Of a DNA stretch of 28,774 bases, positions 14,839 through 22,762 are shown one piece after another. The notes beneath the pieces were generated by a model that made no database searches, was not told where the DNA came from, and saw nothing but the letters and a program-made list of their open reading frames with translations. How positions within the stretch are numbered: the stretch's first letter is position 1; the number at the start of each line of letters is the position of its first letter. Location of the stretch: assembly GCA_900539725.1 (NCBI GenBank), contig UQDI01000020.1:1-28774 (forward strand), in the 5' to 3' direction. This DNA is from an uncultured Eubacteriales bacterium. Lineage in GTDB: Bacteria > Bacillota > Clostridia > Tissierellales > Peptoniphilaceae. Both the position numbers and the translations under genes were made by a program.

Positions 14839-15881
14839 TGAGAAATTTTGATTATTCAAAATTGAAATATAAAAAGTGGGACCAAGAGACATTAAACTAT
14901 ATTTCAAAGATAAGTGAATACAAGGGAAGACAAGATATTATCATAAGTCAAAAGGCAAAAGTACTTGATACTTTAGTAGACTTAGCTATAATACAGAGTA
15001 CTGAGAGCTCGAATGAAATTGAAGGCATAAGAACTACTGATACAAGGATAAAAGAACTTGTAATGAAAAAAGTTAAACCGATGAATAGAGATGAAGAAGA
15101 AATACTTGGCTACCAAGATGTCTTAAGAACGATACACAATTCTTATGATTATATAAACATAAAGCCAGAAATTATTTTGCAGCTTCATAGGGACTTATAT
15201 AAGTATTCGTCTAAATCTATCGGCGGTCAGTTTAAGAACGTGCAAAACTATATCACAGAGACAATGCCGGGTGGCGAGTCACATGTGATTTTCACTCCGC
15301 TTGCTCCTTATGAAACGTATGCAGCCATCGAAGCGATATGCTCTTCATATAATGATGAGCTTCAGAAAGGCGATATAAATCAGCTTATACTACTTATTAG
15401 CTTTGTACATGATTTTTTGTGTATACACCCATTTAATGATGGCAATGGTAGGATGTCAAGGTTATTGACGACGCTACTATTATATAAAAATGATTATTTT
15501 ATAGGAAGATATATTAGTCTTGAAGAAAAAATAGAAAAGACTAAGCTTAATTATTATGAAGCGCTTGACAAGAGCGGCAAGGGCTGGCATGAGGAGACAG
15601 AGGATACAAGCTACTTTATTAAGTATATACTAGCTACTATACTTGCCGCTTACAGAGATTTTGAAACTAGATTAGAAATATTTGGAGAGGGATCGACTGC
15701 GCTTGAGCAAGTTAGAGCTGCCATTGATACTATTTATGCTAATTTTACTAAGAGTGAGCTAATGAAGATAGTTCCAAATCTTAGTAAGGCATCTATCGAG
15801 AACTCTTTAAAGACTTTACTTGAAGATGGATATATTGAGAGACATGGCAAGGGAAGAGCAACTTATTATACAAAGGAATAG
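14838..15881 (+). CDS. Fic family AMP-transferase with C-terminal winged helix
   Basis: A 347-residue class II Fic protein. The N-terminal domain holds the autoinhibitory motif S-x-x-x-E-G as SNEIEG (58-63), whose glutamate blocks productive ATP binding in this class. The catalytic motif HPFNDGNGRMSR (197-208, H197) is complete, so AMPylation (or deAMPylation) activity is expected. Residues about 289-347 form a winged helix-turn-helix (KSELMKIVPNLSKASIENSL then the wing GRATYY). It is transcribed alone from an operator-rich promoter between two terminators. No separate antitoxin gene of the FicA type is present, in line with an intramolecular inhibitor. Targets cannot be predicted. Adjacent housekeeping genes suggest it is an insertion between operons. 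Confidence 0.92.
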   Translation: MRNFDYSKLKYKKWDQETLNYISKISEYKGRQDIIISQKAKVLDTLVDLAIIQSTESSNEIEGIRTTDTRIKELVMKKVKPMNRDEEEILGYQDVLRTIHNSYDYINIKPEIILQLHRDLYKYSSKSIGGQFKNVQNYITETMPGGESHVIFTPLAPYETYAAIEAICSSYNDELQKGDINQLILLISFVHDFLCIHPFNDGNGRMSRLLTTLLLYKNDYFIGRYISLEEKIEKTKLNYYEALDKSGKGWHEETEDTSYFIKYILATILAAYRDFETRLEIFGEGSTALEQVRAAIDTIYANFTKSELMKIVPNLSKASIENSLKTLLEDGYIERHGKGRATYYTKE

Positions 15882-15895
15882 AATAAATTACGCAC

Positions 15896-15926
15896 AAAAA
15901 GACCCAGTTCATATGAACTGGGTCTT
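15896..15926. terminator. Terminator between fic and yitT, palindromic stem
   Basis: A perfect 28-base palindrome (15899-15926) with arms AAGACCCAGTTC and GAACTGGGTCTT. On the minus strand it is followed by U-rich sequence from the A run at 15896-15900, so it ends the long minus-strand block after yitT. On the plus strand TTGCCTTT is a weaker tail but may end fic. Confidence 0.85.
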
Positions 15927-15953
15927 GCCTTTGATATATGCAATACTATTCTT

Positions 15954-16838
15954 CTAGAAATTATCTGAGCCTTTAAAGCCTCTTCCTTTAACTTCGTTTG
16001 TGTCTTGTATAGTGATGAAGGCGTTCGGGTCTATGGCATTAGTTATCTTCTTGACGTCAACTATCTCCCTAGGTCTAACTAGCATGAAGATGATCTTAAG
16101 ATCGCTCTTGGACCAAGCGCCGTATGAGTCGATGATGGTTGCGCCACGCTCAAGCTTGTTCATCAATTCGTATGAAAGCTCTTCGTAGTCCTTCGATATG
16201 ATGAGTACGCTCTTTGTCGCGTCGAAGCCTGTTTGCACTTTGTCAAGCACTTGGTATGCAACGAACATCGATATAACTGTGTAAAGTCCTTTCAAGACAC
16301 CGAATTTTATACTCGCTAAACTTATGATAATGGCATTCATCGCCATTAGCGCGCTTCCGATGTTTATGTTGTAGCGCTTCTTACATACTGCGGCAACTAT
16401 GTCGAGGCCGCCTTGGCAAGCGCCGTGCCTAAATAAAACGCCCATGCCTATGCCATTCAAAACACCTCCAAAGATTGCGCTGATAAGTATGTCATCAAAG
16501 GTATTAAGCTTTTGCATCGGTCTTAAGAGTACCATAGTCGCGGATAAAACGAAAGTAGTTATAAAAGCGTAAACCAAGAATTTCTTGTCAAGCTCCTTTA
16601 GTCCGAATAAAAATATTGGCAGGTTAATCACGAAGAGCATGATACCTGCTGGCAGTCCAGTAAGTAGTTCTATGATGATGGAGATGCCGCCAACGCCACC
16701 TGATAAAAGCTTATTTGGTATGAAGAAAAAGTTTATTGCAAAACTTGATAGTAAGCAGCCTATGACGATGGCTGTGATGGTAGTAGCAATTTCTTCGTTA
16801 TCGCCGAAGTATTCGTATCTGTCAAATTTCTTTTTCAT
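15954..16838 (-). CDS. YitT family membrane protein
   Basis: A 294-residue integral membrane protein of the YitT (DUF161) family with a C-terminal cytoplasmic DUF2179 domain (about 205-285). About five hydrophobic segments lie between 18 and 200. Conserved glycine-rich motifs SGGVGGIS (46-53) and GACQGGLDIVA (139-149) are visible. The function of the family is not settled. Its ATG overlaps the stop of the preceding amidotransferase gene (ATGA), and the nearest ribosome binding site (AAGGAG) is about 16 bases upstream, so it may depend on translational coupling. It is the last gene of the long minus-strand block. Confidence 0.88.
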   Translation of the reverse strand: MKKKFDRYEYFGDNEEIATTITAIVIGCLLSSFAINFFFIPNKLLSGGVGGISIIIELLTGLPAGIMLFVINLPIFLFGLKELDKKFLVYAFITTFVLSATMVLLRPMQKLNTFDDILISAIFGGVLNGIGMGVLFRHGACQGGLDIVAAVCKKRYNINIGSALMAMNAIIISLASIKFGVLKGLYTVISMFVAYQVLDKVQTGFDATKSVLIISKDYEELSYELMNKLERGATIIDSYGAWSKSDLKIIFMLVRPREIVDVKKITNAIDPNAFITIQDTNEVKGRGFKGSDNF

Positions 16839-17533
16839 TGTAATTTTATAAACTCCTTAAATATATTTATTGCTTCTCCATTATTATTCACAGCCATAGC
16901 CTCTGGATGGAACTGCACTAGATAGATCTTTCTATGAACGTCCTCCATAGCTTCAATTATGCCGTCGGAAGACTTTGCTGTGACTTTAAAGCCCTCCGCT
17001 ATATCCTTAACGGCTTGATGATGCTCTGTGTTGACAAGCATCTTCTTAAGGCCAGTTGCTCTGTGTAAAAAGCTTTGCTCTTTGATAGTGATGTGGTGTG
17101 CGCCGACAGCTAGTGTATCGAAGCTCACGTGCTCGAGCTTAGCTACGTTTGCCTTGTATATGTCTTGGTAAAGCGTTCCCCCTAGGTATGCGTTTATTAG
17201 CTGCATCCCTCTGCATATGCCAAGCATAGGCTTTCCTTGTTTAAGCGCTTCCTCTATAAGCTTTAGATCAAAGGCGTCTCTTTCATTCGAAATGCCTTGT
17301 ATGCCTTTTTGCAGTTCTTCGCCATAGATAAGTGGATTTACATCGTGGCCGCCTGTAAGTATGACTGCGTCAGCCATTGCCACGAGTTCACTTACGCCAT
17401 CAAACTCAGTGTATGGCGCTATGAAAGGCACTGCACCCGCCATCTTAACAGCTTCGGCGTAATTTCTATTGATTTGTACATAATTTCTCTTGCCATCCGA
17501 ATATGGCTGTGAGCTAATCAAAATTTTCTTCAT
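16835..17533 (-). CDS. Class I glutamine amidotransferase-like hydrolase (peptidase C26, PuuD-like)
   Basis: A 232-residue protein of the gamma-glutamyl-GABA hydrolase type. The triad is complete: nucleophile C107 in LGICRGMQL (104-112), H209 and E211 in FHPEA (208-212). TGGHDVNP (60-67) and NTEHHQAV (168-175) are family landmarks. It should hydrolyse a gamma-glutamyl amide in the cytoplasm; no putrescine-pathway genes are near, so the natural substrate is open. The ATG at 17533 is chosen because it joins the ung stop as TAATG and has GGAG upstream; a TTG 12 bases earlier lacks support. Confidence 0.88.
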   Translation of the reverse strand: MKKILISSQPYSDGKRNYVQINRNYAEAVKMAGAVPFIAPYTEFDGVSELVAMADAVILTGGHDVNPLIYGEELQKGIQGISNERDAFDLKLIEEALKQGKPMLGICRGMQLINAYLGGTLYQDIYKANVAKLEHVSFDTLAVGAHHITIKEQSFLHRATGLKKMLVNTEHHQAVKDIAEGFKVTAKSSDGIIEAMEDVHRKIYLVQFHPEAMAVNNNGEAINIFKEFIKLQ

Positions 17534-18192
17534 TATATTCTCCAATCTATTTCTTTAATATTGTGTGCTTTTAGATAGGCGTTCGTCTTTGAGAATGGCT
17601 TTGATCCGAAAAAGCCTCTATACGCCGACAAGGGAGATGGGTGAGCCGAGGTGATTACAAGGTTCTTACTTGTATCGATGTACCTCATCTTGCTTCTCGC
17701 GTAGGCGCCCCATAAGATATATACGACGTTTTCTTTATTTTTGCAAAGCGTTTCTATAATCTTATCAGTAAATATTTGCCAGCCAATGTCTTTATGTGAA
17801 TTGGCATAGCCCTTGCGAACTGTTAATGTTGAGTTAAGTAGGAGTACTCCTTGCTTTGCCCAAGCATCTAAATCGCCGCTTCTATTGACAATGCCTAAAT
17901 CGTCGTAGAGCTCCTTATATATATTTCTTAAAGATGGTGGGAGAGCCACGCCGTTATTTACAGAGAAGGCTAGTCCATTGGCTTGATTTACTTCATGATA
18001 TGGATCTTGACCCAAAATAAAGACTTTGGTGTCCTTAAGGGGCGATAGCTCAAGCGCCTTGAATATCTCGTAGTACTTTGGATATATGGTGTGTTCCTTG
18101 TACTCGCGGCGAAGTGCGTCACGCATCTTGATGAAGTAGTCCTTAGTGTATTCACTTTGTAAAAATTCTTCCCAATCGCTATTTATGATCAT
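17533..18192 (-). CDS. ung: Uracil-DNA glycosylase, family 1
   Basis: Removes uracil from DNA to start base excision repair. 219 residues with the water-activating motif GQDPYH (61-66, D63), the uracil-binding stretch LLLNSTLTV (117-125), and the leucine loop HPSPLSAYRGFFGS (184-197, H184). All catalytic positions are intact. It overlaps the upstream zincin gene by 14 bases (the ATG lies inside that gene's last codons) and the downstream gene by one. Its position with recD2 and ComF-like in one block is compatible with a DNA-maintenance transcript, but co-regulation is inferred from spacing only. Confidence 0.97.
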   Translation of the reverse strand: MIINSDWEEFLQSEYTKDYFIKMRDALRREYKEHTIYPKYYEIFKALELSPLKDTKVFILGQDPYHEVNQANGLAFSVNNGVALPPSLRNIYKELYDDLGIVNRSGDLDAWAKQGVLLLNSTLTVRKGYANSHKDIGWQIFTDKIIETLCKNKENVVYILWGAYARSKMRYIDTSKNLVITSAHPSPLSAYRGFFGSKPFSKTNAYLKAHNIKEIDWRI

Positions 18193-18562
18193 GTTTCTTC
18201 ATTTCCTTATATCTTGCAAGCTGCTCCTCATCTTCGACCTCTAAGTCTCTGTAATTAGCAAGGCCTTCCATGTGATGAGTGAACTCGTGTTTTAAAACGT
18301 GGTATATCATGTCCTTGATATCATCTTCAGGCCAGTCCTCATACATCTTCATAAAAGAACCGTAGTAGATGTATATAGCCTTGCCCATGGTTGAGCGCTC
18401 GTATTGACCCAGGATAAATAGGTCATCGTCAATCGCATCGGGCGATATCTTTAAGTCCTCTGAGACGACTACGCCAAGATTTAGATCTCTAAAGAAAACT
18501 TCGGGCAGTCTCTCGCAGGCTTCATCCGTCCATGCTGTGAAAGTATCAATATCGGGCATCAT
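18179..18562 (-). CDS. Small zinc metallopeptidase-like protein (zincin, PF06262 type)
   Basis: A 127-residue protein with the zinc-binding motif HEFTHH (92-97; H92, E93, H96) near its C-terminus. It is preceded by a beta-rich region with YERSTMGKAIYIYYGSF (54-70), as in the single-domain metallopeptidase-like family found next to housekeeping genes in many bacteria. Its third zinc ligand is not certain; E99 or D106 are candidates. No signal peptide, so cytoplasmic. Two ATGs stand in tandem; the first overlaps the stop of the phosphorylase gene (ATGA). Peptidase activity and substrate are unproven for this family. Confidence 0.78.
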   Translation of the reverse strand: MMPDIDTFTAWTDEACERLPEVFFRDLNLGVVVSEDLKISPDAIDDDLFILGQYERSTMGKAIYIYYGSFMKMYEDWPEDDIKDMIYHVLKHEFTHHMEGLANYRDLEVEDEEQLARYKEMKKHDHK

Positions 18563-19284
18563 AGGAACTTCGCTCCATCGTTAAAATCTAGGCCTGCTTT
18601 GAATATATCAAGAACGACATAAGCCGCCTTTAAGGCGATGTCCTCTTGTTCGTTAGTGATTTCTACGTGCTTATCAGTAACGCCTGTACCGTAGTTGCCA
18701 ACAACGTTTAGTGAAGCGTACTTAATGCCTAATTCATTCGCAAGTATAACTTCAGGCGAACCAGTCATGCCAACGACGTCGCCGCCGATGGACTTGTAGA
18801 ATTTATTTTCGATCTTAGTCTCAAATTTTGGCCCTTCAGTAGTCACTAAGACGCCTGTCATTAACTTGCCATTGTATTTTTCTTCGAATAATCTATTCAT
18901 CTCTAGTGAATAAGGCTCGTCCATCGCAATGAATTTAACGCCTTTATCAAGACCAGTGAAGAAAGTGTAGTCCCTCTTCTTAGTGAAGTCCAAAAAGTCA
19001 GTCGCCATGACTATACTTAGCGGCTCTACTTCTTCTCTAAGCGAGCCAACTGAGTTGATGGCGTAGGCATATTCCACGCCTAAGTCCTTCATCGCCTTGA
19101 CATTTGCTCTGTAATTTATAAAAGTAGGGGGAACTGCGTAGTTCATTCCGTGCCTTGGAACGAAGATAGTGTCTTCATTAAGAACATTGTATTCACAAAG
19201 GCCATATTCATTTTCTATTGTCTTTGTCTCAATGCTCTTCATGCTCTTAAGAGCCGTTCCACCAATTATTGCGTATTTAAACAT
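18559..19284 (-). CDS. Purine nucleoside phosphorylase of the MTAP/PNP family
   Basis: A 241-residue trimeric-type nucleoside phosphorylase. RHGMNYAVPPTFINYRAN (44-61), EGPKFET (150-156) and GMTGSPE (172-178) place it in the MTA phosphorylase/PNP superfamily, closest in pattern to MTAP. The base-binding stretch reads NVVGNYGTG (193-201): asparagine N197 occupies the place where MTAP proteins have the first aspartate of TDYD and PNPs have asparagine. This suggests 6-oxopurine substrates (inosine, guanosine or methylthioinosine), not MTA. ATG at 19284 follows AAGGAGG, two bases after the ComF-like stop; the upstream GTG (19302) would overlap that gene. Confidence 0.85.
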   Translation of the reverse strand: MFKYAIIGGTALKSMKSIETKTIENEYGLCEYNVLNEDTIFVPRHGMNYAVPPTFINYRANVKAMKDLGVEYAYAINSVGSLREEVEPLSIVMATDFLDFTKKRDYTFFTGLDKGVKFIAMDEPYSLEMNRLFEEKYNGKLMTGVLVTTEGPKFETKIENKFYKSIGGDVVGMTGSPEVILANELGIKYASLNVVGNYGTGVTDKHVEITNEQEDIALKAAYVVLDIFKAGLDFNDGAKFL

Positions 19285-19286
19285 AT

Positions 19287-19874
19287 TTACCTCCTTGAGC
19301 ACAGGATGAGACCGAAGACCTTGTCAAAGCCTGCGTCCTTCATGGTGCGAGCCGAGTCCTTCATAGTCGTTCCTGTTGTTATTATATCATCGATTATTAG
19401 CACATTGCCACTTGCATCAGCGCTTTTTTGAAATATGCCCTTCATATGAGCTCTTTCAGAGTAGCTCAGCTTGTGCATATCACGCGCTTGTAGCTTTTTA
19501 TACATATATAGCTTTAGCCCCATATCCTTAGAAATGATCTTTACAATCTCGCCCATATGGTCAAAGCCTTTCTTTCTTAGCTTTTCTTCGTTCATGGGGA
19601 CGCTTGCGATGTAGTCAATATTTTCTTCTCTCATAATATTTTTAATCTCTTCTTCAAATAGATAGGCGAGGGCAGTTAAGTATTTCTTTTGCATGCCAAA
19701 CTTGTAGTTAAAGAGGTGCTCTCTAAAAAAGTCGTTGTAGTAGACGATTGAGTAGAGCCTCTCAAAGCCATCAATGAAGAAAGTTTTTCTAATTATCTCA
19801 ATGTTTGAGCTGCAGCTAGAGCAGTAGGGCTTTGCGCCCTCAAATGCTTCATTACAAAATGGACAGATTTTCAT
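19287..19874 (-). CDS. ComF family phosphoribosyltransferase-like protein
   Basis: A 195-residue protein with an N-terminal four-cysteine zinc knuckle (C4, C7, C18, C21) and a C-terminal phosphoribosyltransferase fold whose PRPP-binding loop is IDDIITTGTT (161-170). This is the ComFC/GntX architecture. In Bacillus the relative takes part in natural transformation, but the family is also widespread in bacteria not known to be competent. It directly follows recD2 with an ATGA overlap, a pairing that supports a role in handling DNA. No comFA helicase is visible here. Confidence 0.88.
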   Translation of the reverse strand: MKICPFCNEAFEGAKPYCSSCSSNIEIIRKTFFIDGFERLYSIVYYNDFFREHLFNYKFGMQKKYLTALAYLFEEEIKNIMREENIDYIASVPMNEEKLRKKGFDHMGEIVKIISKDMGLKLYMYKKLQARDMHKLSYSERAHMKGIFQKSADASGNVLIIDDIITTGTTMKDSARTMKDAGFDKVFGLILCSRR

Positions 19875-22075
19875 TTGAATACCTTCTTTAAATCGCGTAT
19901 TCTTTTTTCAAGGCTAGTGTATCTAGTGCTGATGAAGTTATTGTCAATCATTAGCTTTAGATATTTTTCTCTGCCGACCAAAATAAGTAGCTTTTTCGCT
20001 CTCGTTATGGAAGTATATAATAAATTCCTTGTTAGTAGTTTTTCATTAGCGTAGGTAATGGGCATGATAACGCAGTCAAACTCACTGCCTTGGGACTTAT
20101 GAACGGTTAGGGCATAGCTAAGTGAGAGCTCTCCAAGTAAGGAGAAATCATAAGTAGCGCTCTTGCCGTCGTCAAAGTCTATGTCAATGGTCTCGTTATC
20201 TTTATCAACGCTTCTAATTATGCCGGTGTCGCCATTGAAGACGCCAGTCACTTCCTCGTACTTGCCATTCTTATACTCATGCGAAATTATATCGTAATTA
20301 TTCTTCATCTGAATTACTTTGTCGCCAACACGAAACTCCTTGCCCATGGCTCTAACGATTTCACTATCAGCACGTGAATTAAGTAAGTTTTGCAGCATGT
20401 AATTTAGATTAAGAGTGCCAAGCTTGCCTTTTTTAGTAGGCGTAAGTATCTGCACGTCTTTGAATGGGTCTAAACTGAAGTAATTAATCAGCCTTTCATT
20501 TAAAAGATCAAGTATCTCTTCAAGTATATCATCGTCCGAGTCCTTACTTATGAAGAAGAAGTCGCTGTCCTTCTTATTTACCTCAGGCATACGGCCCATG
20601 CGTATCTCTTGCGAGTTGATCGCTATCATACTATTTTCACTTTGTCTATATATATGTTCGAGCTCAGTCGTTTCGACCTCGTTTGAATTAATTAAATCCT
20701 CTAAGACATTGCCAGCGCCAACACTAGGTAGCTGGTCCTTGTCACCAAGTAAGAGTAGTGATTTACCTGGCTCAATAGCCGCAAGAAGCTCACTAAAAAG
20801 AAGCGTATCCATCATAGATACTTCGTCAACTATAATGAAGTCTGCCTCAATCTCCTCAGAGCTTTCGAAAAAGTCCGCACCATCAATTGGGGCGATGTTT
20901 AAGAGCCTATGAAGAGTCATAGCTGCTTCACCCGTTTTTTCTTCCATGCGCTTGGCGGCCTTGCCAGTCGGCGCCGCAAGAGCAAAGCTAATATTGAAAG
21001 TCTTTAGTATAGTGATGATGGCTTCGATGATTGAGGTCTTTCCAGTACCTGGTCCACCCGTGATGATGGAGATGTTATTGACAAAGGCCTTCTTAATCGC
21101 AAGCTTTTGTTTTTCGTCAAAGATAATATTTTCACTTGCTTCATACTTTTCTATAAGCTCGTCGCAGTCGAAGACATAGGTCGATGGGGACGCGTTTTTA
21201 ATGTCGTAGAGCCTCTTCGCACACTCAAGCTCTTTTTCGTAGTAAAGGCTTAGGTAGACGTTGTACTTAGTTCCGCGTTCCTTCTTAACAGCGATATTTC
21301 CAGTAGTTGCAAGCTCTTTTATGGCGAGATTAAATTTGTCTTCGTCCATAGTCATAAGAAATTTTAGCTCTTCATATAGCCTGTCCTTTGGTATGTAGGT
21401 TGAGCCTTGAGCAAGATATATGTTTAAAAGGTAGATGATGGCTGCTTTTAAGCGCTCAAGTCCATTGGCGTCGACGCCTTCTTCGAGAGCAATCTTATCC
21501 GCAGTTTTAAAGCCGATACCAATCTTGTCATAGATAAGTCTATATGGATTGTTTTTTAATATATTTACGGCTTCATCGCCATATATATTATATATTTTTA
21601 GTAGGGTAGCCGTTGGTAGATTGTATTTTGCAAGCTTTTGAAGTATCTCTTCACGCTCTTTATTTGATTTTATGTACTCTTTTATATCGGCAAGGGCCTT
21701 TTTACCAATGCCTCTTACTTGAAGAAGTTTATCTGTTTCGTTAAAAATTACTTTAATAGAATCAAGGCCGAAGAGGTCAATAATCTCTTCGGCTCTTTTT
21801 TCACCAATCTTAGGAATGCCACTTTTAATCAAGTAGCTCCTAATCGATTCAATTGTGTCTCTCTCCTTAAAGCTAAGCCTAGTAAAATTAATTTGTTCGC
21901 CGTACTTCTCGTGAAAGACAAGCTCGCCCTCAAGCTCAACGTAGTCGTGCTCCTTAACAGTCAAGGCAGTGCCAACGCAAGTGATAAGCTCGCCGTCAGA
22001 GTTAACTTGCATAACGGTATACGCGTTCAAATCATTTCTATATACAATTTTAATTACTTCACCGTCTATAAGCAT
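19871..22075 (-). CDS. recD2: ATP-dependent DNA helicase RecD2
   Basis: A 734-residue superfamily 1B helicase, 5'-3', of the stand-alone RecD2 type with a long N-terminal extension. Order: OB-like start (1-70), tandem helix-hairpin-helix segments (SGIPKIGEKRAEEI 85-98 and VRGIGKKALADI 120-131), Walker A GGPGTGKTS (340-348), motif II VDEVSMMD (416-423), motif III GDKDQLPSVGAGN (444-456) and the late SH3/UvrD-like end with ALTVHKSQGSEFD near 665. All helicase motifs look intact. RecD2 serves replication-fork and mismatch-repair functions in organisms without RecBCD. ATG at 22075 follows AAAGGAG, 14 bases after the small upstream gene. Confidence 0.95.
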   Translation of the reverse strand: MLIDGEVIKIVYRNDLNAYTVMQVNSDGELITCVGTALTVKEHDYVELEGELVFHEKYGEQINFTRLSFKERDTIESIRSYLIKSGIPKIGEKRAEEIIDLFGLDSIKVIFNETDKLLQVRGIGKKALADIKEYIKSNKEREEILQKLAKYNLPTATLLKIYNIYGDEAVNILKNNPYRLIYDKIGIGFKTADKIALEEGVDANGLERLKAAIIYLLNIYLAQGSTYIPKDRLYEELKFLMTMDEDKFNLAIKELATTGNIAVKKERGTKYNVYLSLYYEKELECAKRLYDIKNASPSTYVFDCDELIEKYEASENIIFDEKQKLAIKKAFVNNISIITGGPGTGKTSIIEAIITILKTFNISFALAAPTGKAAKRMEEKTGEAAMTLHRLLNIAPIDGADFFESSEEIEADFIIVDEVSMMDTLLFSELLAAIEPGKSLLLLGDKDQLPSVGAGNVLEDLINSNEVETTELEHIYRQSENSMIAINSQEIRMGRMPEVNKKDSDFFFISKDSDDDILEEILDLLNERLINYFSLDPFKDVQILTPTKKGKLGTLNLNYMLQNLLNSRADSEIVRAMGKEFRVGDKVIQMKNNYDIISHEYKNGKYEEVTGVFNGDTGIIRSVDKDNETIDIDFDDGKSATYDFSLLGELSLSYALTVHKSQGSEFDCVIMPITYANEKLLTRNLLYTSITRAKKLLILVGREKYLKLMIDNNFISTRYTSLEKRIRDLKKVFK

Positions 22076-22089
22076 ATTAACTCCTTTAA

Positions 22090-22305
22090 TTATTCTTCAA
22101 TAGTGTTTTCTTCAGTATTTTCTTCTTTTGAAATTTTTTCTTCTCTCATTGAATTTTCAATAAGTTCTTTTTCTTCCTTAGTAATAAGTCTTGTGCCAGC
22201 CTTAGACATCTTAGGTATATTGTCAATCTTGTTTCTAAGTGCATCAAATTTTTCATTAGTTTCCTTCATTAGATCCATAAATTTGTCATCAATAGTTTTT
22301 GCCAT
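22090..22305 (-). CDS. Small coiled-coil protein of unknown function
   Basis: A 71-residue, highly charged protein. Residues 1-30 look helical and heptad-like (FMDLMKETNEKFDALRNKI); the C-terminal third is rich in glutamate (EEKISKEENTEENTIEE) and probably disordered. No signal peptide or membrane segment. Codon use and a clear AAGGAAGTG site before the ATG support a real gene. It sits four bases after a membrane-protein gene and 14 before recD2. I do not recognise a family; it might be an accessory to either neighbour. Confidence 0.65.
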   Translation of the reverse strand: MAKTIDDKFMDLMKETNEKFDALRNKIDNIPKMSKAGTRLITKEEKELIENSMREEKISKEENTEENTIEE

Positions 22306-22309
22306 ATTA

Positions 22310-22762
22310 TCACTTCCTTAACTTGTATTTGCTATGAACGCCAAGTGAGTAGAGAAGCTTTGTCAGTAAAAACGCAATGAATGATGTGATAGCGTTTACT
22401 GGTATAAAAAAGCTCTTCAAAACTAGGTACATAGCTTGATTCATTATATTGAATATGAAATATTTCTCTGTGAATAGCTCCGCCTTTATATAGAACTTCG
22501 AAAGTATTAGCGAGGCTATAAATATAATTAGGCCTATAAATATGATTAAGTTGTACGATTTAAGCGCCTTGTTCTTCCTATATCTAGTATTTACTAGAAA
22601 GCCTGATAAGTAGAATAGCATCAGTAATACTAGTGAGTAGATAATCATGACTATCCTTAGTACTAGTGGATTATCGAGCTTCTTTAGGGAAAGCATCATA
22701 AGTACTGAAATTACCGTGATCAGTATATATGAGATAAGCGCACTGAGTGTGTTCTTAAACAT
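22310..22762 (-). CDS. Four-helix membrane protein of unknown function
   Basis: A 150-residue protein with four hydrophobic stretches, near 5-25, 33-57, 71-90 and 105-140, the last long enough for a span plus an amphipathic helix. The short C-terminal tail KYKLRK and the loop RYRKNK are positive, which puts both ends on the cytoplasmic side. It starts inside the apbE stop (TAATG), so it is translationally linked to a flavin-transfer lipoprotein. No flavinylation motif of the S/T-G-A-T kind is visible. I do not recognise a family. Confidence 0.65.
   Translation of the reverse strand: MFKNTLSALISYILITVISVLMMLSLKKLDNPLVLRIVMIIYSLVLLMLFYLSGFLVNTRYRKNKALKSYNLIIFIGLIIFIASLILSKFYIKAELFTEKYFIFNIMNQAMYLVLKSFFIPVNAITSFIAFLLTKLLYSLGVHSKYKLRK

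Noticed and set aside
14838..15881. Fic-antitoxin two-gene module
   Set aside because: No small antitoxin ORF is next to the gene; the inhibitory S-x-x-x-E-G motif is inside the protein itself, so it is a one-protein class II Fic.
22090..22305. Antitoxin of a toxin-antitoxin pair with the membrane protein upstream
   Set aside because: Neither protein resembles a known toxin or antitoxin, and the pair is embedded in a long housekeeping transcript.
21719..22321. Plus-strand ORF of 200 codons opposite recD2 and the small gene
   Set aside because: Antisense shadow of recD2; low-complexity Phe/Ser/Asn-rich translation typical of reversed coding DNA, no ribosome binding site.
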